The notes beneath the pieces are model-generated. The model did not search any database. It saw nothing but the letters and a program-made list of their open reading frames with translations, and had not been told where the DNA came from. Made by a program: the position numbers and the translations under genes. A DNA stretch of 64,000 nt from UBA1422 sp041752735 (GTDB taxonomy: Bacteria > Bacillota > Clostridia > Peptostreptococcales > Anaerovoracaceae), in the NCBI GenBank assembly GCA_041752735.1, contig JBGSVW010000026.1, positions 1 through 64,000 on the forward strand, given 5' to 3'. Shown piece by piece: positions 51,480 through 60,795 of this stretch. Each line of letters opens with the position of its first letter. The first letter of the stretch is position 1.

Positions 51480-53425
51480 TGGCTATCGTAAAAATGCAAC
51501 GCATTGACATGCTGGCGCTTTCAGAAGACAAAGAGAAGCTACTCCATATTCTGCAACGGGCGGGCTGCGTTGAGCTAACCGAGCTGGATGCGGAGATGGC
51601 AGACCCAGAGTGGACATCTTTGATCCAAAAGGAAAAGACCACCGTCGCAAGCGCAAAATCAAAAATTACAAGTGTTGATGCAGCACTGGATGCAATCAAG
51701 AAATATGCTACTAAAAAAGCTAGCCTATTTATCTTGCGCAGAGAAATTCCAGAAGAAGATTTCCTGGACCCAGTGTACCGGGAATCTGTGATGGAGATTG
51801 CCTTAAAAATCAATGACTGTACGCGTCGGATTAGCCAGGCAAACTCTCTAAAAAATCGTTTGGGTAGCCAGAAATTAGGTTTGATTCCATGGCAGGGTCT
51901 TGGTGTTGATCTCAGTCTCAAGGAAACGGAGTTTGCCCGAATCGTATTTGGCGTATGTCCTGCCGCGACCAATCTGGATGACCTTTACCAATGCCTTGAG
52001 GAAAACCAACTGGCGGCCGAGTTTTTCCATGCATCATCTGATCGAGAACAACATTACTTGCTTCTTGTTTGTTCCAAGGAGGAAGCAGATGCAACTATGG
52101 AAGCTCTTCGCCCATTTTTCTTCAATCAAGCATCCCTCAAAGATGTCGATGGCATCGCCGAAGACAATATCAAAGCACTAGATGAAAACATTACGGAATT
52201 GGACAAAAAAATCGAAGCGCTGGAAAAAGAGATTGCATCGTATGTAGAAGCCCAAAAAGACCTACAAGTGTGTGCAGACCAAATGGTTCAGGAGCTTGCC
52301 AAAGAGGAGTCTCAAAGCCGGATGGCAACAACCGGGACCTTAATGTATCTCAGAGGATGGATTCCTGCTGTTGAGACGAAGCGGCTGGAGGCAGCCTTTT
52401 CTGATTTCGATTGCGCAATTTCGATTACAGAACCGTCCGGGAATGAAACACCTCCGACTAAATTATCCAATGGGAAGATTGTCAGCTCCATGAATATGGT
52501 TACTGAAATGTATAGTCTCCCTCATTATACCGGTATTGATCCCAATCCCTTGATTTTTCCGTTCTTTGTCATATTTTATGGAATGATGCTTGGAGATGTT
52601 GCCTACGGAATCATTTTGATTGTGGTTTCGCAGCTCATCATTAAAAAATACAAGCCAAAGGGTACTTTTGGCAATATTCTAAAACTGGCGACCATCTGTG
52701 GCGTGTCCACGGCAATCTGGGGATTTTTGAGCGGAGCTCTGTTCGGAAATGCTGTAACGGTAATTGCTGAACAATTCTTTGGCGTCAAAGATTTTATCTT
52801 GTATGTCCCTCTTTTGGATCCTCTTGTGGATCCCCTTAAGATTTTATATCTGGCAATCATCATGGGTGCGGTGCAACTGATTGCAGGGATGTGCATCCAA
52901 ATCTACTTGTGTTTCCGGAACGGTCGGCCATTGGATGCGCTCTACGATGTAGGGAGCTGGTGGCTATTGTTTGCGGGCATCGCAATTTTTGTCCTGAAGG
53001 GCACACCTGTAGTAATCTATGCGGGCATTGCTGCGCTCATTCTGACACAGGGTCGGCATAAGAGCGGTTGGATATCTAAGCTTTTTGGCGGTGTGGCTAG
53101 CCTTTACAATATCACAGCATGGCTGGGGGATATCTTGTCCTACACCAGGTTGATGGCTTTGATGCTTGCAACGACCGTCATTGCCAGTGTTGTGAATATT
53201 CTTGGATCCTTGCCAGGAAACCTGATAGCTTTTGTTGTTATCTTTGTATTTGGGCATATCTTTAACATTGGCATTAATGTGATAGGAAGCTATGTACATA
53301 CTGCGAGGCTTCAGTATCTTGAGTATTTTAGCAAATTCTATAAATCCGGTGGACGGCCGTTCAGACCGTTACAATACAACACAAAATATGTTGATATCAT
53401 CAAGAAAGGGGATCCGAAAATTTGA
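51479..53425 (+). CDS. atpI: V-type ATP synthase subunit I
   Basis: 648 residues. The N-terminal cytoplasmic arm (about 1-330) is coiled coil and binds the stalks. The C-terminal half has seven or eight membrane helices that form the ion half-channels: PFFVIFYGMMLGDVAYGIIL and the conserved DILSYTRLMALMLATTVIAS, with the channel Arg in YTRLMAL and another in VHTARLQYLEYFSKFY. It matches NtpI and the eukaryotic subunit a. The end overlaps the TTG start of the first K gene by four bases. Confidence 0.93.
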   Translation: MAIVKMQRIDMLALSEDKEKLLHILQRAGCVELTELDAEMADPEWTSLIQKEKTTVASAKSKITSVDAALDAIKKYATKKASLFILRREIPEEDFLDPVYRESVMEIALKINDCTRRISQANSLKNRLGSQKLGLIPWQGLGVDLSLKETEFARIVFGVCPAATNLDDLYQCLEENQLAAEFFHASSDREQHYLLLVCSKEEADATMEALRPFFFNQASLKDVDGIAEDNIKALDENITELDKKIEALEKEIASYVEAQKDLQVCADQMVQELAKEESQSRMATTGTLMYLRGWIPAVETKRLEAAFSDFDCAISITEPSGNETPPTKLSNGKIVSSMNMVTEMYSLPHYTGIDPNPLIFPFFVIFYGMMLGDVAYGIILIVVSQLIIKKYKPKGTFGNILKLATICGVSTAIWGFLSGALFGNAVTVIAEQFFGVKDFILYVPLLDPLVDPLKILYLAIIMGAVQLIAGMCIQIYLCFRNGRPLDALYDVGSWWLLFAGIAIFVLKGTPVVIYAGIAALILTQGRHKSGWISKLFGGVASLYNITAWLGDILSYTRLMALMLATTVIASVVNILGSLPGNLIAFVVIFVFGHIFNIGINVIGSYVHTARLQYLEYFSKFYKSGGRPFRPLQYNTKYVDIIKKGDPKI

Positions 53426-53901
53426 ATTGGGTAGAGTATGCAGGGACTGCGATAGCATTTCTTGGAGCAGCATTGGCGGTAGGATTGCCTTGTTCCGGTT
53501 CTGCCAAAGGTGTGGGCACGGTTGGAAGAGCCGGAGCTGGAGTGCTTTCGGTTGACCCGGGAAAATTCTCTAGGGTTTTAATTCTTCAAATTCTTCCTGG
53601 AACCCAAGGACTCTATGGTCTGGTTGTCTGGTTTTTGGCACTGATGAAGCTGGGGTTTTTTGACTTTGAATTGATAAACCTCACGCTAAGGGAAGGGTTT
53701 TCATTTTTTGGTGCCTGTATGCCGGTCGCCATCGGCGGGTTTGTTTTCGGTATCATACAAGGTAGATTAGGGGCTGGTGGGCTTTCACTGATGACCAAAC
53801 GGCCCAATGAATTGTCAAAAAGCATTATTCTAGCCATCATGGTGGAGTTCTATGCAATTCTGGCATTGCTGGCTACATTTCTCATGCTTAACAGTTTCTA
53901 A
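53422..53901 (+). CDS. atpK: V-type ATP synthase subunit K (rotor ring), copy 1
   Basis: 159 residues, four membrane helices in two hairpins, from a TTG start with GAAAGGGG upstream. The sodium-binding set known from the Enterococcus hirae K ring is complete: Leu58, Thr61 and Gln62 in LPGTQ, Gln113 in GIIQG and Glu141 in MVEFYAIL. The ring therefore most likely translocates Na+. The TTG start overlaps the stop of subunit I. A second, similar K gene follows 80 bp later. Confidence 0.93.
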   Translation: MNWVEYAGTAIAFLGAALAVGLPCSGSAKGVGTVGRAGAGVLSVDPGKFSRVLILQILPGTQGLYGLVVWFLALMKLGFFDFELINLTLREGFSFFGACMPVAIGGFVFGIIQGRLGAGGLSLMTKRPNELSKSIILAIMVEFYAILALLATFLMLNSF

Positions 53902-53981
53902 AAAAGCGGGCCGGTATCAGATTTTACTGACCAGCCGTAAGTTAACAATATATGTTGTTTATTTTTAAGGAGGCATTAAAG

Positions 53982-54461
53982 ATGGAATGGATTGGTTTTG
54001 GCGGTACAGCAATTGCCCTGCTTGGGGCATCGCTAGCTGTGGCTCTGTGTTGCGCAGGATCGGCGATTGGTGTAGGAAGCGTCGGCGAAATCGGCGCAGG
54101 GGTTCTGACAGAAGATCCGGGCAAGTTTTCCCAAATTTTGATTTTACAAATTTTGCCGGGCACCCAGGGGTTATATGGACTTGTCACATGGTTTTTTGCA
54201 TTGATGAAACTGGGCTTCTTCGCTGGCGAACTACGAGCTTTGGAAATACAGGTGGGCATCATGTTCTTTGCCGCATGTGTGCCAATGGCAATAGGGGGGC
54301 TGATGTCTGCTATTGCTCAAGGCAAATGCGCAGCGGCAGGCGCAGCGATGTGTTCCAAGCGCCCCGAGGAGTTGTCCAAAGGAATTATTTTAGCAATTAT
54401 GGTGGAGTTTTATGCAATCCTGTGTCTGCTGGCATCCTTCCTTATGCTGAACAGTCTATAG
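53982..54461 (+). CDS. atpK: V-type ATP synthase subunit K (rotor ring), copy 2
   Basis: 159 residues from ATG 53982 with AAGGAGG upstream; the upstream frame back to 53952 has no such site. It keeps LPGTQ at 58-62, GKCAAAG after AIAQ, and the sodium-binding Glu in MVEFYAIL, so it is a full functional paralogue of copy 1. The proteins differ mainly in the loop between the hairpins and in the first helix (LCCAGSAIGVGSVGEIGAG). A mixed ring with two K types is possible. Tandem K genes are unusual for this operon type. Confidence 0.93.
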   Translation: MEWIGFGGTAIALLGASLAVALCCAGSAIGVGSVGEIGAGVLTEDPGKFSQILILQILPGTQGLYGLVTWFFALMKLGFFAGELRALEIQVGIMFFAACVPMAIGGLMSAIAQGKCAAAGAAMCSKRPEELSKGIILAIMVEFYAILCLLASFLMLNSL

Positions 54462-54516
54462 CAGGTGCGTTGGGTTTACGGAACGATGCCGCAGCAATGC
54501 ACATCGAAAGGACGGC

Positions 54517-55116
54517 ATGGATTACATGAATGGAATAGATAAAATAACTGTACGAATTATTCAAAATATTGAGCAAGAGATTTCTGAAATTAACAAAGAG
54601 GCACAAGCCAAAGTGGACGAAATCAGTGCATCCTATGCAGAAGAAACCAGCAAGGAATGGGCGGAACGCCGCAACCGAGGCATGATGGCCGCTGAGGAGC
54701 GGCTAGCGAGACTTGCCGGAGTAGCTATGCTGGAAACCAAGAAGCTCAAGCTCTCAATGAAACAGGAGATGGTCAACCGTGCATTTGACATGGCATTAGA
54801 GCAACTGCGGAACCTGCCAGAGCGGGAGTATGTGAACCTGCTTGCCAGCATTGCAGCGAAAGCTTCCAAGACCGGAACCGAAGAAATCCTTTTAGCTGAA
54901 GAGGATCGGTTTCGCGTCGGGGATGAGATTATCCGACAGACCAACCTTTTGGTTCCTGGAGGAGGGAAGTTGTCTCTTGCGGCGGACGGGCTTAAAAACC
55001 AGAGCGGACTGATCCTCCGAGAGGGGGATATCGAAATCAACTGCACCTTTGAAAGTCTAATCCGCGGTGCAAAGAGTGAGATGGCCACTGAGTTGGCCGG
55101 GATTCTTTTTCAATGA
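54517..55116 (+). CDS. atpE: V-type ATP synthase subunit E
   Basis: 199 residues. The long N-terminal helix (ISEINKEAQAKVDEISASYA) forms the peripheral stalk with subunit H. The C-terminal globular part (VLIAxxDR-like LLAEEDRFRVGDEIIRQTN, SGLILREGDIEINCTFESLI) caps the head and contacts subunit B. The size and the ending motif fit the family. GAAAGGAC precedes the ATG at 54517. Confidence 0.9.
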   Translation: MDYMNGIDKITVRIIQNIEQEISEINKEAQAKVDEISASYAEETSKEWAERRNRGMMAAEERLARLAGVAMLETKKLKLSMKQEMVNRAFDMALEQLRNLPEREYVNLLASIAAKASKTGTEEILLAEEDRFRVGDEIIRQTNLLVPGGGKLSLAADGLKNQSGLILREGDIEINCTFESLIRGAKSEMATELAGILFQ

Positions 55117-55141
55117 ACAGCCTGCGCAAAGGAGATACAAA

Positions 55142-56140
55142 ATGGGAAAAATAGATAAAACTGAGTATCTATTTCTGACAACCCGGGTGCGTTCTCTTGA
55201 AAACAATATGATTAACCGTGAGCGCATGGAGATGATTCTGGAATCCGGCAATACAGAAGAGGCGACCCGTATTTTACAGGACAGTGGATATGGGGAGATC
55301 TCATCAATATCAATGGATCGCCTAGAGCAGAGTCTTGCAGCCGAACGAAGTAGGACGTTCTTAGAGATCGCATCGTTTATACCAGACCCTCGGATTTTGG
55401 ATGTTTTTAGGATTAAATATGATTATCACAATGTCAAGGTTTTACTGAAATCCATGGTTCAAGGCATAGATGGCACAGATTTGCTGATGGATTCGGGGAA
55501 GATCCCTTTCTTGATGATTCAAAAGGCGATTCTTCAGAATGAATTGACTAGTATCCCCACAAAGCTCAAGCAAGCAGTTGTTGAAGCACGGGAGGTCTTG
55601 TCGGCCACAAAAGACCCACAACTAGCGGATACCTTATTGGATCGGTACTATTATGAAGACATGTTCGATATAGCCAGTAAAGCAAAAAGCCCATTTTTGG
55701 TGAGTTATGTGCGTATTTCCATCGATGCTGCCAATTTGCGGTCTCTGGTTCGGACTTCACGAATGGGAAAAGCTCTGGATTTTCTTCGTTCAAAACTTAT
55801 TTCCGGGGGAAATATCAGCATTGAGAGGATTCTAGATGTTTCGGCTGGAGGCGCTTCTCTAGACGATTTTTACAGCACCTCTTTGCTCAAGGAGGCCGCC
55901 GCGGCAGGATCTCAAGCATTGCAACATGGTGAACTGACACTCTTTGAAAAGCTGTGTGATGATGCGGTCAGCCAATACTTGTCTACGGCGCGATATGTTC
56001 CTTTTGGAGAGCAAGCGGTGATATCCTATCTGGCTTCCAAGGAAACAGAGTTTACCGCAGTGCGTATTATCATGTCTGGACTGATGGCTGGACTCGAAAA
56101 AGAGATTATCAAGGAAAGGTTACGTGAAATCTATGTATAA
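55142..56140 (+). CDS. atpC: V-type ATP synthase subunit C
   Basis: 332 residues from ATG 55142, with AAAGGAG upstream, which settles the start inside a longer open frame. Subunit C (d-type) links the central stalk to the K ring. The family pattern is seen as YLFLTTRVRSLENNMINRER, then RTFLEIASFIPDPRILDVFR and DYHNVKVLLK, and PFGEQAVISYLASKETEF near the end. The stop overlaps the start region of the F gene. Confidence 0.9.
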   Translation: MGKIDKTEYLFLTTRVRSLENNMINRERMEMILESGNTEEATRILQDSGYGEISSISMDRLEQSLAAERSRTFLEIASFIPDPRILDVFRIKYDYHNVKVLLKSMVQGIDGTDLLMDSGKIPFLMIQKAILQNELTSIPTKLKQAVVEAREVLSATKDPQLADTLLDRYYYEDMFDIASKAKSPFLVSYVRISIDAANLRSLVRTSRMGKALDFLRSKLISGGNISIERILDVSAGGASLDDFYSTSLLKEAAAAGSQALQHGELTLFEKLCDDAVSQYLSTARYVPFGEQAVISYLASKETEFTAVRIIMSGLMAGLEKEIIKERLREIYV

Positions 56141-56474
56141 AGTAGCAGTTTTGGGCGACCGCGATAGCGTGCTGGGCTTCAAAGCACTGGGTTTGGAAGT
56201 TTTTTTTACCGAAAACAAAGAAGATGCGTCGCAACAAATCCATACACTAGCTAGGAAGAATTACGCAATCATATACATCACCGAAACCCTAGCTACTGAA
56301 ATACCCCAGGATATCGCCCAGTACAAGGATGAAATCATGCCCGCCATAATACTGATCCCTGGTAAAAAAGGCAGTATGGGCATCAGTATGAATTCACTCA
56401 AACGCTCTGTTGAGCGTGCGGTGGGTGTGGATATCTTCAAAGATTTGGAAGACCCGAATGCATGCAAGTTATAA
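56133..56474 (+). CDS. atpF: V-type ATP synthase subunit F
   Basis: 113 residues from ATG 56133 (GTG 56124 is an in-frame alternative nearer the AAGGAAAGG site). The start YKVAVLGDRDSVLGFKALGL is the classic subunit F opening. The Rossmann-like domain continues with IIYITETLATEIP, and the last helix has SVERAVGVDIF. Subunit F sits in the central shaft with D. Its start overlaps the stop of subunit C by a few bases, a sign of translational coupling. Confidence 0.9.
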   Translation: MYKVAVLGDRDSVLGFKALGLEVFFTENKEDASQQIHTLARKNYAIIYITETLATEIPQDIAQYKDEIMPAIILIPGKKGSMGISMNSLKRSVERAVGVDIFKDLEDPNACKL

Positions 56475-56525
56475 CGCAAACCCATTTGTTTGGAGTCAGG
56501 ATCACTTTTAGAAGGGAACAAAGAA

Positions 56526-58304
56526 ATGAGCAAAGGTAGAATAATCAAAGTCTCCGGTCCTTTGGTGGTTGCAACGGGATTGGGCGATGCGAATATGGCA
56601 GATGTCGTCCGAGTTGGCGAACAACGGCTGATTGGCGAAATATTGAATATGACCGGGGACAGTGCATATATTCAGGTGTATGAAGAAACTTCCGGATTGG
56701 GTCCGGGCATGCCCGTGGAAACCACCGGCGCCCCAATGGCTGTAGAATTAGGCCCAGGATTGATAGGAACCATCTATGATGGTATCCAACGGCCGTTGGA
56801 AGAAATCATCAAACTGACTGGCCCGACAATCACAAGAGGAGTGGATGTTCCCTCGTTGAAACGTGAAACTAAATGGGAATTCACAGCCACTGCGAAGATC
56901 GGCGACGAGCTGATAGGAGGGGATACCCTTGGAATCGTAGAAGAGGGGCCTTTCATTTCCCACAAAATCATGTTGCCGCCAGGTGATTCCGGGACTTTGG
57001 CATCTATAAAAAGTGGTAGCTTTACAGTAACTGATATCATCGCCACAATAAAAACACAGGATGGCAGTGCCAAAGACGTTACCATGATGCAAAAGTGGCC
57101 GGTACGGGTTGGCAGGCCATACAAACAGAAATTTCCACCCTCTGAGCCACTTGCAAGTGGTCAGAGGGTCATCGATACACTCTTTCCGATTGCCAAGGGA
57201 GGAACGGCCGCCGTTCCCGGACCATTCGGCTCCGGAAAAACCGTTGTGCAGCAGCAGCTGGCAAAGTGGTCGGATGTGGATGTAGTGGTATATATCGGAT
57301 GCGGTGAACGTGGAAATGAAATGACGGATGTACTCCGGGAGTTTCCTGAGCTAAATGACCCGAGAACTGGGGAATCTCTGATGAAGAGAACCATCATGAT
57401 TGCCAACACTTCCGACATGCCTGTCGCTGCGCGGGAGGCATCAATATATACTGGGATTACAATTGCAGAATATTTCAGAGACATGGGATATGCCGTGGCC
57501 GTCATTGCTGATTCAACATCCCGTTGGGCGGAAGCCCTAAGGGAAATGTCTGGGCGTCTTGAAGAAATGCCGGGTGAAGAAGGCTATCCTGCCTATCTGA
57601 GCTCCCGCCTAGCCCAGTTCTATGAGCGCGCTGGCACAGTCTCCTGTATCGGGTCAGAAGACCGACGGGGATCCCTGACTGCAATAGGAGCGGTTTCTCC
57701 TCCGGGCGGGGACATATCTGAACCGGTGTCCCAGGGAACCATGCGGATTGTAAAAGTATTCTGGGGTCTGGATGCCAGCTTAGCGTATAGGCGCCATTTC
57801 CCAGCCATCAACTGGCTGACCTCCTATTCTTTGTACCTAGATGCACTGAAACCATGGTTTGATGAAAACCTGGGTAAGGAATATTTCCTCAATAGGGCAA
57901 AAGCATTACTTATTCTACAGGAAGAAGCCACCCTAAACGAAATTGTACAGCTGGTTGGCAAGGATTCTCTTTCTCCAGAGGACCAGCTGACACTGGAGAC
58001 TGCAAAGATGATTCGCGAAGACTTCCTTCAACAGAATGCCTTTGTGGATGTAGATAGCTATTCTTCCTATGACCGCCAAGCTAGGCTTATGCACTTGATT
58101 CTCCGCTATGATAAGCTGGCAAGAGGGGCATTGAACGCATGTACCAATATTCAGGAACTCTTCAAAATTCCTTCTAGGGAAAGAATCGGTCGTGCAAAAG
58201 GTGTGCCCCAGGAGGAATACGTAAAGGTCTACCAAGAGATTGAGAAGCAGATGGAAATAGAAATTGACGCCATATTTGCGGAAGGAGGCCAGTCTCGTGA
58301 TTAA
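56526..58304 (+). CDS. atpA: V-type ATP synthase catalytic subunit A
   Basis: 592 residues from ATG 56526, with AGAAGGGAAC upstream. Walker A GPFGSGKTVVQQQLAKWSD lies near residue 232, the catalytic Glu in GCGERGNEMTDVL follows, and the nonhomologous insert region spans about 110-190. DSTSRWAEALREMSGRLEEM and GSEDRRGSLTAIGAVSPPGG complete the catalytic face. The length matches A subunits of bacterial V/A-ATPases. The last eight bases overlap the GTG start of subunit B. Confidence 0.95.
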   Translation: MSKGRIIKVSGPLVVATGLGDANMADVVRVGEQRLIGEILNMTGDSAYIQVYEETSGLGPGMPVETTGAPMAVELGPGLIGTIYDGIQRPLEEIIKLTGPTITRGVDVPSLKRETKWEFTATAKIGDELIGGDTLGIVEEGPFISHKIMLPPGDSGTLASIKSGSFTVTDIIATIKTQDGSAKDVTMMQKWPVRVGRPYKQKFPPSEPLASGQRVIDTLFPIAKGGTAAVPGPFGSGKTVVQQQLAKWSDVDVVVYIGCGERGNEMTDVLREFPELNDPRTGESLMKRTIMIANTSDMPVAAREASIYTGITIAEYFRDMGYAVAVIADSTSRWAEALREMSGRLEEMPGEEGYPAYLSSRLAQFYERAGTVSCIGSEDRRGSLTAIGAVSPPGGDISEPVSQGTMRIVKVFWGLDASLAYRRHFPAINWLTSYSLYLDALKPWFDENLGKEYFLNRAKALLILQEEATLNEIVQLVGKDSLSPEDQLTLETAKMIREDFLQQNAFVDVDSYSSYDRQARLMHLILRYDKLARGALNACTNIQELFKIPSRERIGRAKGVPQEEYVKVYQEIEKQMEIEIDAIFAEGGQSRD

Positions 58305-59685
58305 GGAATATCGCACAATACATGAAATATCTGGACCACTGATGATTGTACGGAAGGTTCAGGACGTAACCTACGATGAACTGGCAGAAATCGAGCTTCC
58401 CAATGGCCAGATTCGCCGGTGCAAGGTGTTGGAAGTCCATGAAGACAAGGCGGTTGTACAGCTCTTTGAAAGTTCCGCAGGCATCAATCTAGCCCAGTCT
58501 AAGGTTCGTTTCCTTGGGCACAGCCTGAAGCTTGGAGTTTCAGGGGATATGCTGGGTCGTGTTTTCAGTGGGATGGGTGTCCCCATCGATGGAGGACCTG
58601 AAATCCTTCCCGAAAAGCAACAAGACATCAACGGGCTTCCCATGAACCCTGCCGCTCGCGACTATCCATCGGAATTTATCCAGACTGGAATTTCTACAAT
58701 TGATGGATTGAACACCCTTGTAAGAGGGCAGAAACTCCCTATTTTTTCTGGTTCTGGCTTGCCTCACGCAGACCTGGCGGCCCAGATTGCCCGTCAGGCC
58801 AAAGTGTTGGGTAATTCGGCTAATTTTGCTGTAGTGTTTGCGGCAATCGGGATTACCTTTGAGGAGTCGAATTTCTTTGTCCAAGAGTTCCGCCGCACAG
58901 GTGCCATTGATCGTACTGTTTTATTTACGAACCTGGCCAATGACCCGGCAGTAGAGCGGATTTCCACCCCGCGTATGGCACTTACGGCTGCTGAGTATCT
59001 TGCCTTTGATAAAGGTATGCATGTTTTGGTCATACTCACTGACATCACCAACTATGCAGAAGCGCTGCGTGAAGTATCCGCAGCACGAAAAGAGGTCCCT
59101 GGGCGACGTGGTTACCCTGGGTATCTATATACAGACCTGGCTACCATGTACGAACGTGCCGGTCGCCGGCTGGGCTATGAGGGATCCATCACTATGATTC
59201 CAATTCTAACCATGCCGGAAGATGATAAGACCCATCCCATACCCGACTTGACCGGATATATTACAGAAGGACAAATTATCCTGTCGCGGGAATTGTTCAG
59301 AAAAGGAATTCGACCCCCTGTTGATGTCATGCCGTCCCTTTCCAGACTCAAGGACAAGGGAATTGGCGCTGGCAAAACCAGAGAAGATCATTCAGGGACG
59401 ATGAACCAACTTTTTGCCGCTTATGCCACAGGCAAAGAAATGAAAGAACTGATGGCAATCTTGGGAGAAGCAGCACTTAGCGAAACAGATTTGATATTCG
59501 CTCGGTTTGCAGATGAATTTGAACGGCGGTACGTGGCGCAGTCCACAGATGAAAACCGATCCATCGAGGAAACGCTGGATCTGGGTTGGTCATTGCTTTC
59601 TATGCTGCCCACTTCCGAACTCAAGAGAATCAGCCCTGAGATGATAGAAAAATATATGCCAAAAAAAATAATTGATGGGGAGTGA
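58297..59685 (+). CDS. atpB: V-type ATP synthase subunit B
   Basis: 462 residues from GTG 58297, with GGAGG upstream; it overlaps subunit A by 8 bp. It is the non-catalytic partner and so lacks a normal P-loop, having LPIFSGSGLPHADLAAQIAR instead. Family motifs IEELPNGQ-like IELPNGQIRRCKVLEV, VLILTDITNYAEALREVSAA and YPGYLYTDLATMYERAGR are present. It forms the A3B3 head with subunit A. Confidence 0.95.
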   Translation: MIKEYRTIHEISGPLMIVRKVQDVTYDELAEIELPNGQIRRCKVLEVHEDKAVVQLFESSAGINLAQSKVRFLGHSLKLGVSGDMLGRVFSGMGVPIDGGPEILPEKQQDINGLPMNPAARDYPSEFIQTGISTIDGLNTLVRGQKLPIFSGSGLPHADLAAQIARQAKVLGNSANFAVVFAAIGITFEESNFFVQEFRRTGAIDRTVLFTNLANDPAVERISTPRMALTAAEYLAFDKGMHVLVILTDITNYAEALREVSAARKEVPGRRGYPGYLYTDLATMYERAGRRLGYEGSITMIPILTMPEDDKTHPIPDLTGYITEGQIILSRELFRKGIRPPVDVMPSLSRLKDKGIGAGKTREDHSGTMNQLFAAYATGKEMKELMAILGEAALSETDLIFARFADEFERRYVAQSTDENRSIEETLDLGWSLLSMLPTSELKRISPEMIEKYMPKKIIDGE

Positions 59686-59691
59686 TAAAGG

Positions 59692-60348
59692 ATGGCTACA
59701 TCATCGGCGATAACCAATATGACCCGCATGGAACTTACGCGTCTCAAAAACCGCTTAAAAACAGCCAGAAGGGGCCACAAACTTCTCAAAGACAAGCGGG
59801 ATGAACTCATGAAACAATTCCTCGATGTCGTCCGCTTGAATCGGGAACTTCGTGTGCGTGTGGAAGAATCATTAATGCAGGCCCATGCATCTTTTACGGT
59901 GGCGGCCGCATTGATGTCGCCCAGCATGCTGGAGCAGGCCCTACTTTTTCCAAAACAGAGACTGTCACTGAAGGTGGGTTACCAGAATATCATGAGTGTC
60001 AATGTGCCCGTCTATGAATTCGAGACAAGCAGTGAGGATCCCGGTGAGATTTATCCTTACGGCTTTGCCATGACATCCGGAGAACTCGACACAGCCGTCG
60101 CAGCCCTGTCCCGGGTTTTCGCAGATATGTTGAAGTTGGCGGAGGTAGAGAAAACTTCCCAGCTACTAGCAGAGGAAATCGAAAAAACAAGACGTAGAGT
60201 AAGCGCGTTGGAATATATTATGATTCCGGATATGACAGAAAAAATCCGCTATATCTCAATGAAGCTAGAAGAAAATGAGCGGGGAAACATCACGCGTCTC
60301 ATGAAAGTTAAGGATATGATTTTGAAAGAAGCACATGGATATGAGTAG
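59692..60348 (+). CDS. atpD: V-type ATP synthase subunit D
   Basis: 218 residues. Two long helices form the central rotor shaft: MTRMELTRLKNRLKTARRGH and LLKDKRDELMKQFLDVVRLN at the N-terminus, and EIEKTRRRVSALEYIMIPDM at the C-terminus, with a short globular part between. It is the last gene of the operon, 6 bp after subunit B, followed by a strong terminator. Confidence 0.93.
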   Translation: MATSSAITNMTRMELTRLKNRLKTARRGHKLLKDKRDELMKQFLDVVRLNRELRVRVEESLMQAHASFTVAAALMSPSMLEQALLFPKQRLSLKVGYQNIMSVNVPVYEFETSSEDPGEIYPYGFAMTSGELDTAVAALSRVFADMLKLAEVEKTSQLLAEEIEKTRRRVSALEYIMIPDMTEKIRYISMKLEENERGNITRLMKVKDMILKEAHGYE

Positions 60349-60389
60349 AAACCAAAGAAAATAAGATTGTGTTTTACAACAGGATCAGT

Positions 60390-60423
60390 AAACCGGTGGA
60401 AAAGAGTTCCACCGGTTTTGTTT
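60390..60423 (+). terminator. Terminator of the V-ATPase operon
   Basis: AACCGGTGGAA (60391-60401) pairs with TTCCACCGGTT (60407-60417) around a short loop, then TTTTGTTTG. A textbook intrinsic terminator. Confidence 0.9.
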
Positions 60424-60495
60424 GCCCATTTATTCCATTTTGTCCTTTGCTCAAAACTCCAAAAATGGTATACTATAAATAAAAAAATTAGGAAA

Positions 60496-60756
60496 CAATT
60501 GGATCTTCACCATCACAGATTGGGCACGACACACCACCATATCTTTGGACATGCTTTTGTTTTTTCCATTCTTGCGGCAATTGCAGAACGGGGCGCGTTA
60601 TATATTGGTTGGGTGATTCCGTTGGTTGCCATTAGGTTGGTCTTTGCCATTATGGCTTTCAAAAAATTGAGAAATGCCAATAACTCCCAAGAAAAAGAAG
60701 TAACTGGCTTAATGCAGTTCTCATTTTGGATTATTCGCTGCAATTCAAGTCAATGA
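60496..60756 (+). other. Possible gene remnant encoding a membrane segment
   Basis: This frame encodes a His-rich stretch (HHHRLGTTHHHIFGHAF) and a hydrophobic segment (ILAAIAERGALYIGWVIPLV), then a basic tail, but has no usable start codon or ribosome-binding site. The longer frame begins inside the V-ATPase terminator. It may be a decayed small membrane gene or chance. It lies 39 bp before the UPF0182 gene. Confidence 0.25.
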
Positions 60757-60795
60757 TAGTCGATTCAGAATTCGACGTATAAGGAGAGAACTATT

